A DNA stretch of 64,000 nt from Bacteroidota bacterium (GTDB lineage Bacteria; Bacteroidota; Ignavibacteria; Palsa-1295): NCBI GenBank assembly GCA_021324735.1, contig JAJPIO010000009.1:514510-578509 (forward strand), in the 5' to 3' direction. The position numbers and the translations under genes are program-made. Within the stretch, counting starts at the first letter, position 1. Each line of letters opens with the position of its first letter. Of the stretch, positions 62,457 to 64,000 are shown in pieces. The notes under the pieces were generated by a model. The model was given only the letters and a program-made list of their open reading frames with translations. It was not told the DNA's origin and ran no database searches.

Positions 62457-63278
62457 TTACGATGGCCAGAGCATGAGAGTGATCTTAACGAAGAGGACGT
62501 CGAGCACGATGATGAGAAGCGAACTGGTAACCGCAGCATCGGTCGCCGAACGGCCCACACCTTCTGTACCTCCAGAGGAGTTATACCCCTCGTAACACCC
62601 GACGATACCAATAGTAAATCCGAAAAAGATCGTTTTGACGATGCCGGGCAGATAATCGCTGAATTCTACACTATTTACGACGCTGGTGATAAAGTGATTC
62701 AGTGTCATGCCGGCCTCGATCTTTTCGACGACCCAGGAGCCCACGAGTGCCAGCAGGTCCGCATAGATCGTGAGCACCGGTAGTGCGATCATGCACGCGA
62801 CCACACGGGTAAACACCAGCAATTTATAGGGATCGAGCGCAGCGACCTCCATGGCATCGATCTGCTCGGAAGCGCGCATCGAGCCCAGTTCAGCGCCAAT
62901 ACCGGCTCCGACACGGCCACCTAAAATAACGGAGATCAGCACCGGCGAAAGTTCGCGCATCACGCTAATGGCGACCATGGCCGGTATAAAGGCTTCCGCC
63001 CCAAACTTGATCATCGTCGGGCGGCTTTGCATCGTAAGCACGGCTCCGATGACAACGCCAACGACCGTTACTAAGGAAAGCGAGCGAAATCCGATCGCAT
63101 TGAGCTGGCGGATAATCTCTTTGAACTCGTATGGCGGTCGGCCCAGCGTCTTTATAAAGCGAACGGCAAAGAGCCAGAGTCCTCCCAGGAGTACAAGGCC
63201 TCCGACCCAGCGATCAACGGCTGAGGAACTGGGTTTCTCTTCGGTGGCGGGTGCTGGAGCGACTTCTTGTTCTGCCAT
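62457..63278 (-). CDS. mlaE: MlaE-type ABC permease
   Basis: 273 residues from the ATG at 63278; the one at 63320 adds an unneeded stretch. A Pro/Ala/Glu-rich N-terminus is followed by five or six membrane helices. The family block is LSPVLISVILGGRVGAGIGAELGSMRASEQIDAMEVAALDP (cut into shorter pieces in the protein). ISVMRELSPV and EGYNSSGGTEGVGRSAT are further MlaE marks. It forms the inner-membrane part of the lipid transporter with MlaF and MlaD. First gene of the mlaE-mlaF-mlaD set. Confidence 0.95.
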   Translation of the reverse strand: MAEQEVAPAPATEEKPSSSAVDRWVGGLVLLGGLWLFAVRFIKTLGRPPYEFKEIIRQLNAIGFRSLSLVTVVGVVIGAVLTMQSRPTMIKFGAEAFIPAMVAISVMRELSPVLISVILGGRVGAGIGAELGSMRASEQIDAMEVAALDPYKLLVFTRVVACMIALPVLTIYADLLALVGSWVVEKIEAGMTLNHFITSVVNSVEFSDYLPGIVKTIFFGFTIGIVGCYEGYNSSGGTEGVGRSATDAAVTSSLLIIVLDVLFVKITLMLWPS

Positions 63279-63463
63279 GAATGTCCGGGTGAGTTTCGGA
63301 GCGTCCGTATTACGCGGCAAAGCAATGCGTATTCCAACTCTGCCGTTCCTGAGAAAACGGTATTACGATACGCAGAATTTCCTCCGTTTTTAATTCTATA
63401 GCAGAAAAAGGGTGGCAAAAAACCGTTAAATGGGTCTTTTGCCACCAATCGGTGCCCATCGTA

Positions 63464-63613
63464 CTATACAACCGTGCGACGGCCTCGAATAAGGTTGAGT
63501 ATAAAGAGGATGATAGCTACAACGAGCAGAATGTGAATCCAGTATGCTGCCGAGCCGAAGCTAATGAATCCGATCAGCCACAAAACCACGAGTAGTGCTA
63601 TAAGGAACCACAT
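63464..63613 (-). CDS. Lmo0937-like tiny membrane protein
   Basis: 49 residues from the ATG at 63613. A longer frame from 63733 has an N-terminus without protein character that overlaps the gap and was rejected. Two hydrophobic helices (MWFLIALLVVLWLIGFIS and YWIHILLVVAIILFILNLI) and a basic RGRRTVV end match the small lmo0937-type membrane proteins found in many bacteria, often stress-linked. The function is unknown. It lies just downstream of the NtrC-type regulator. Confidence 0.7.
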   Translation of the reverse strand: MWFLIALLVVLWLIGFISFGSAAYWIHILLVVAIILFILNLIRGRRTVV

Positions 63614-63666
63614 AAGATGTAAAAGATAATTGTGTGAAAAGACTGCAGCTTCTCGTAAGGCAAAAT

Positions 63667-64000
63667 TTACGCCGCAACCTCTTCCTTCACTCCGGCCTCC
63701 TGCGCTACACCGTATTCTTTCAATTTTCGCCACAATGTGGTGGTTGAGATGCCCAGCCGTTCACAGGTCAGCACTTTATTGCCATGCATCGAGTGGAGGG
63801 TCTCGAGGATATAACGCTTTTCAAGCTCATCCAATGTCGGTTGATCTCGAAGGATATCGCTTACACTGATCTGCGGCTCCGTCAGGTCCTTCGGGAAATG
63901 CTCGGAGCCGATGACGGGTCCTTCTGCAAGGATAACCGAACGTTCGAGCACATTCTGCAGCTCGCGGATATTACCCGGCCAGTCGTAGGCCATCATCTCA
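63667..64000 (-). CDS. C-terminus of an NtrC-family sigma-54 activator (5' end outside window)
   Basis: The visible 111 codons include YDWPGNIRELQNVLERSVILA, the conserved C-terminal block of the sigma-54 AAA+ activator domain, and a Fis-type helix-turn-helix, VLTCERLGISTTTLWRKLKEYG. A Glu/Ala-rich tail ends the protein. The AAA+ core and any receiver or sensor domain lie beyond the right edge. It most likely regulates sigma-54 promoters. Sigma-54 targets cannot be told from here. Confidence 0.92.
   Translation of the reverse strand, partial: EMMAYDWPGNIRELQNVLERSVILAEGPVIGSEHFPKDLTEPQISVSDILRDQPTLDELEKRYILETLHSMHGNKVLTCERLGISTTTLWRKLKEYGVAQEAGVKEEVAA

Overview
The window looks like chromosome of a Gram-negative bacterium of the Bacteroidota/Chlorobiota/Ignavibacteriota (FCB) assemblage, plausibly a Kapabacteria-like lineage. 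Four things point that way: several large secreted proteins with 'choice-of-anchor D'/Ig-like repeats and a C-terminal type IX secretion (T9SS) sorting tail; an F-type ATP synthase locus without the beta and epsilon genes; a fused CcoN-CcoO cbb3 oxidase; and an IleRS of the eukaryote-like IleRS2 class. The taxonomic call is inference. Base composition is near 50% G+C throughout, and I see no prophage, transposase, CRISPR array or rRNA.

Layout. 1-500: 5' part of a DPM1-like glycosyltransferase. 705-9793: ATP synthase locus (AtpZ/AtpI-like proteins, a, c, b, delta, alpha, gamma), interrupted by a secreted protein gene before alpha and a GWxTD-type secreted protein gene before gamma. 9844-14566: yggS, divIVA, an FG-GAP/ASPIC T9SS protein and a second GT2. 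14640-20824: ileS, an H1-like/DksA fusion, lspA, rluD. 20844-25897: EVE-domain protein, radical SAM protein, and a minus-strand LolC/E-like permease-mutT-mutY-ogg cluster that gathers all three arms of 8-oxoguanine defence. 25884-35823: lipoprotein, anchor-D T9SS protein, 5-formyl-THF cyclo-ligase, double-PspC protein, nitrilase, orphan beta-class DNA methyltransferase, beta-barrel protein, dolichol-kinase-like enzyme. 36018-42112: TolC-HlyD-MacB ATPase plus two tandem MacB permeases. 42113-43132: PhzF-like protein and tRNA-Glu. 43146-51540: complete minus-strand cbb3 oxidase operon with its assembly factors. 51541-57495: a repeat-bearing gap with the remnant of a T9SS protein, two lipoproteins and a giant anchor-D T9SS protein. 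57651-64000: response regulator, sensor kinase, MlaD-MlaF-MlaE lipid transport, a tiny membrane protein and the C-terminus of an NtrC-type regulator.

Functionally the window is mostly energy metabolism (ATP synthase, cbb3 oxidase), envelope biogenesis and traffic (LspA, LolC/E, Mla, T9SS cargo, efflux) and housekeeping (IleRS, RluD, YggS, GO repair). I found no defence island or biosynthetic cluster. The least ordinary signal is a set of short intergenic palindromes of several families. Three stem families share a GTAG tetranucleotide followed by a hairpin with a T-rich loop, the architecture of REP elements mobilised by RAYT (Y1) transposases. A C/G-rich palindrome of another family lies in frame inside a 1.3-kilo-residue secreted protein.
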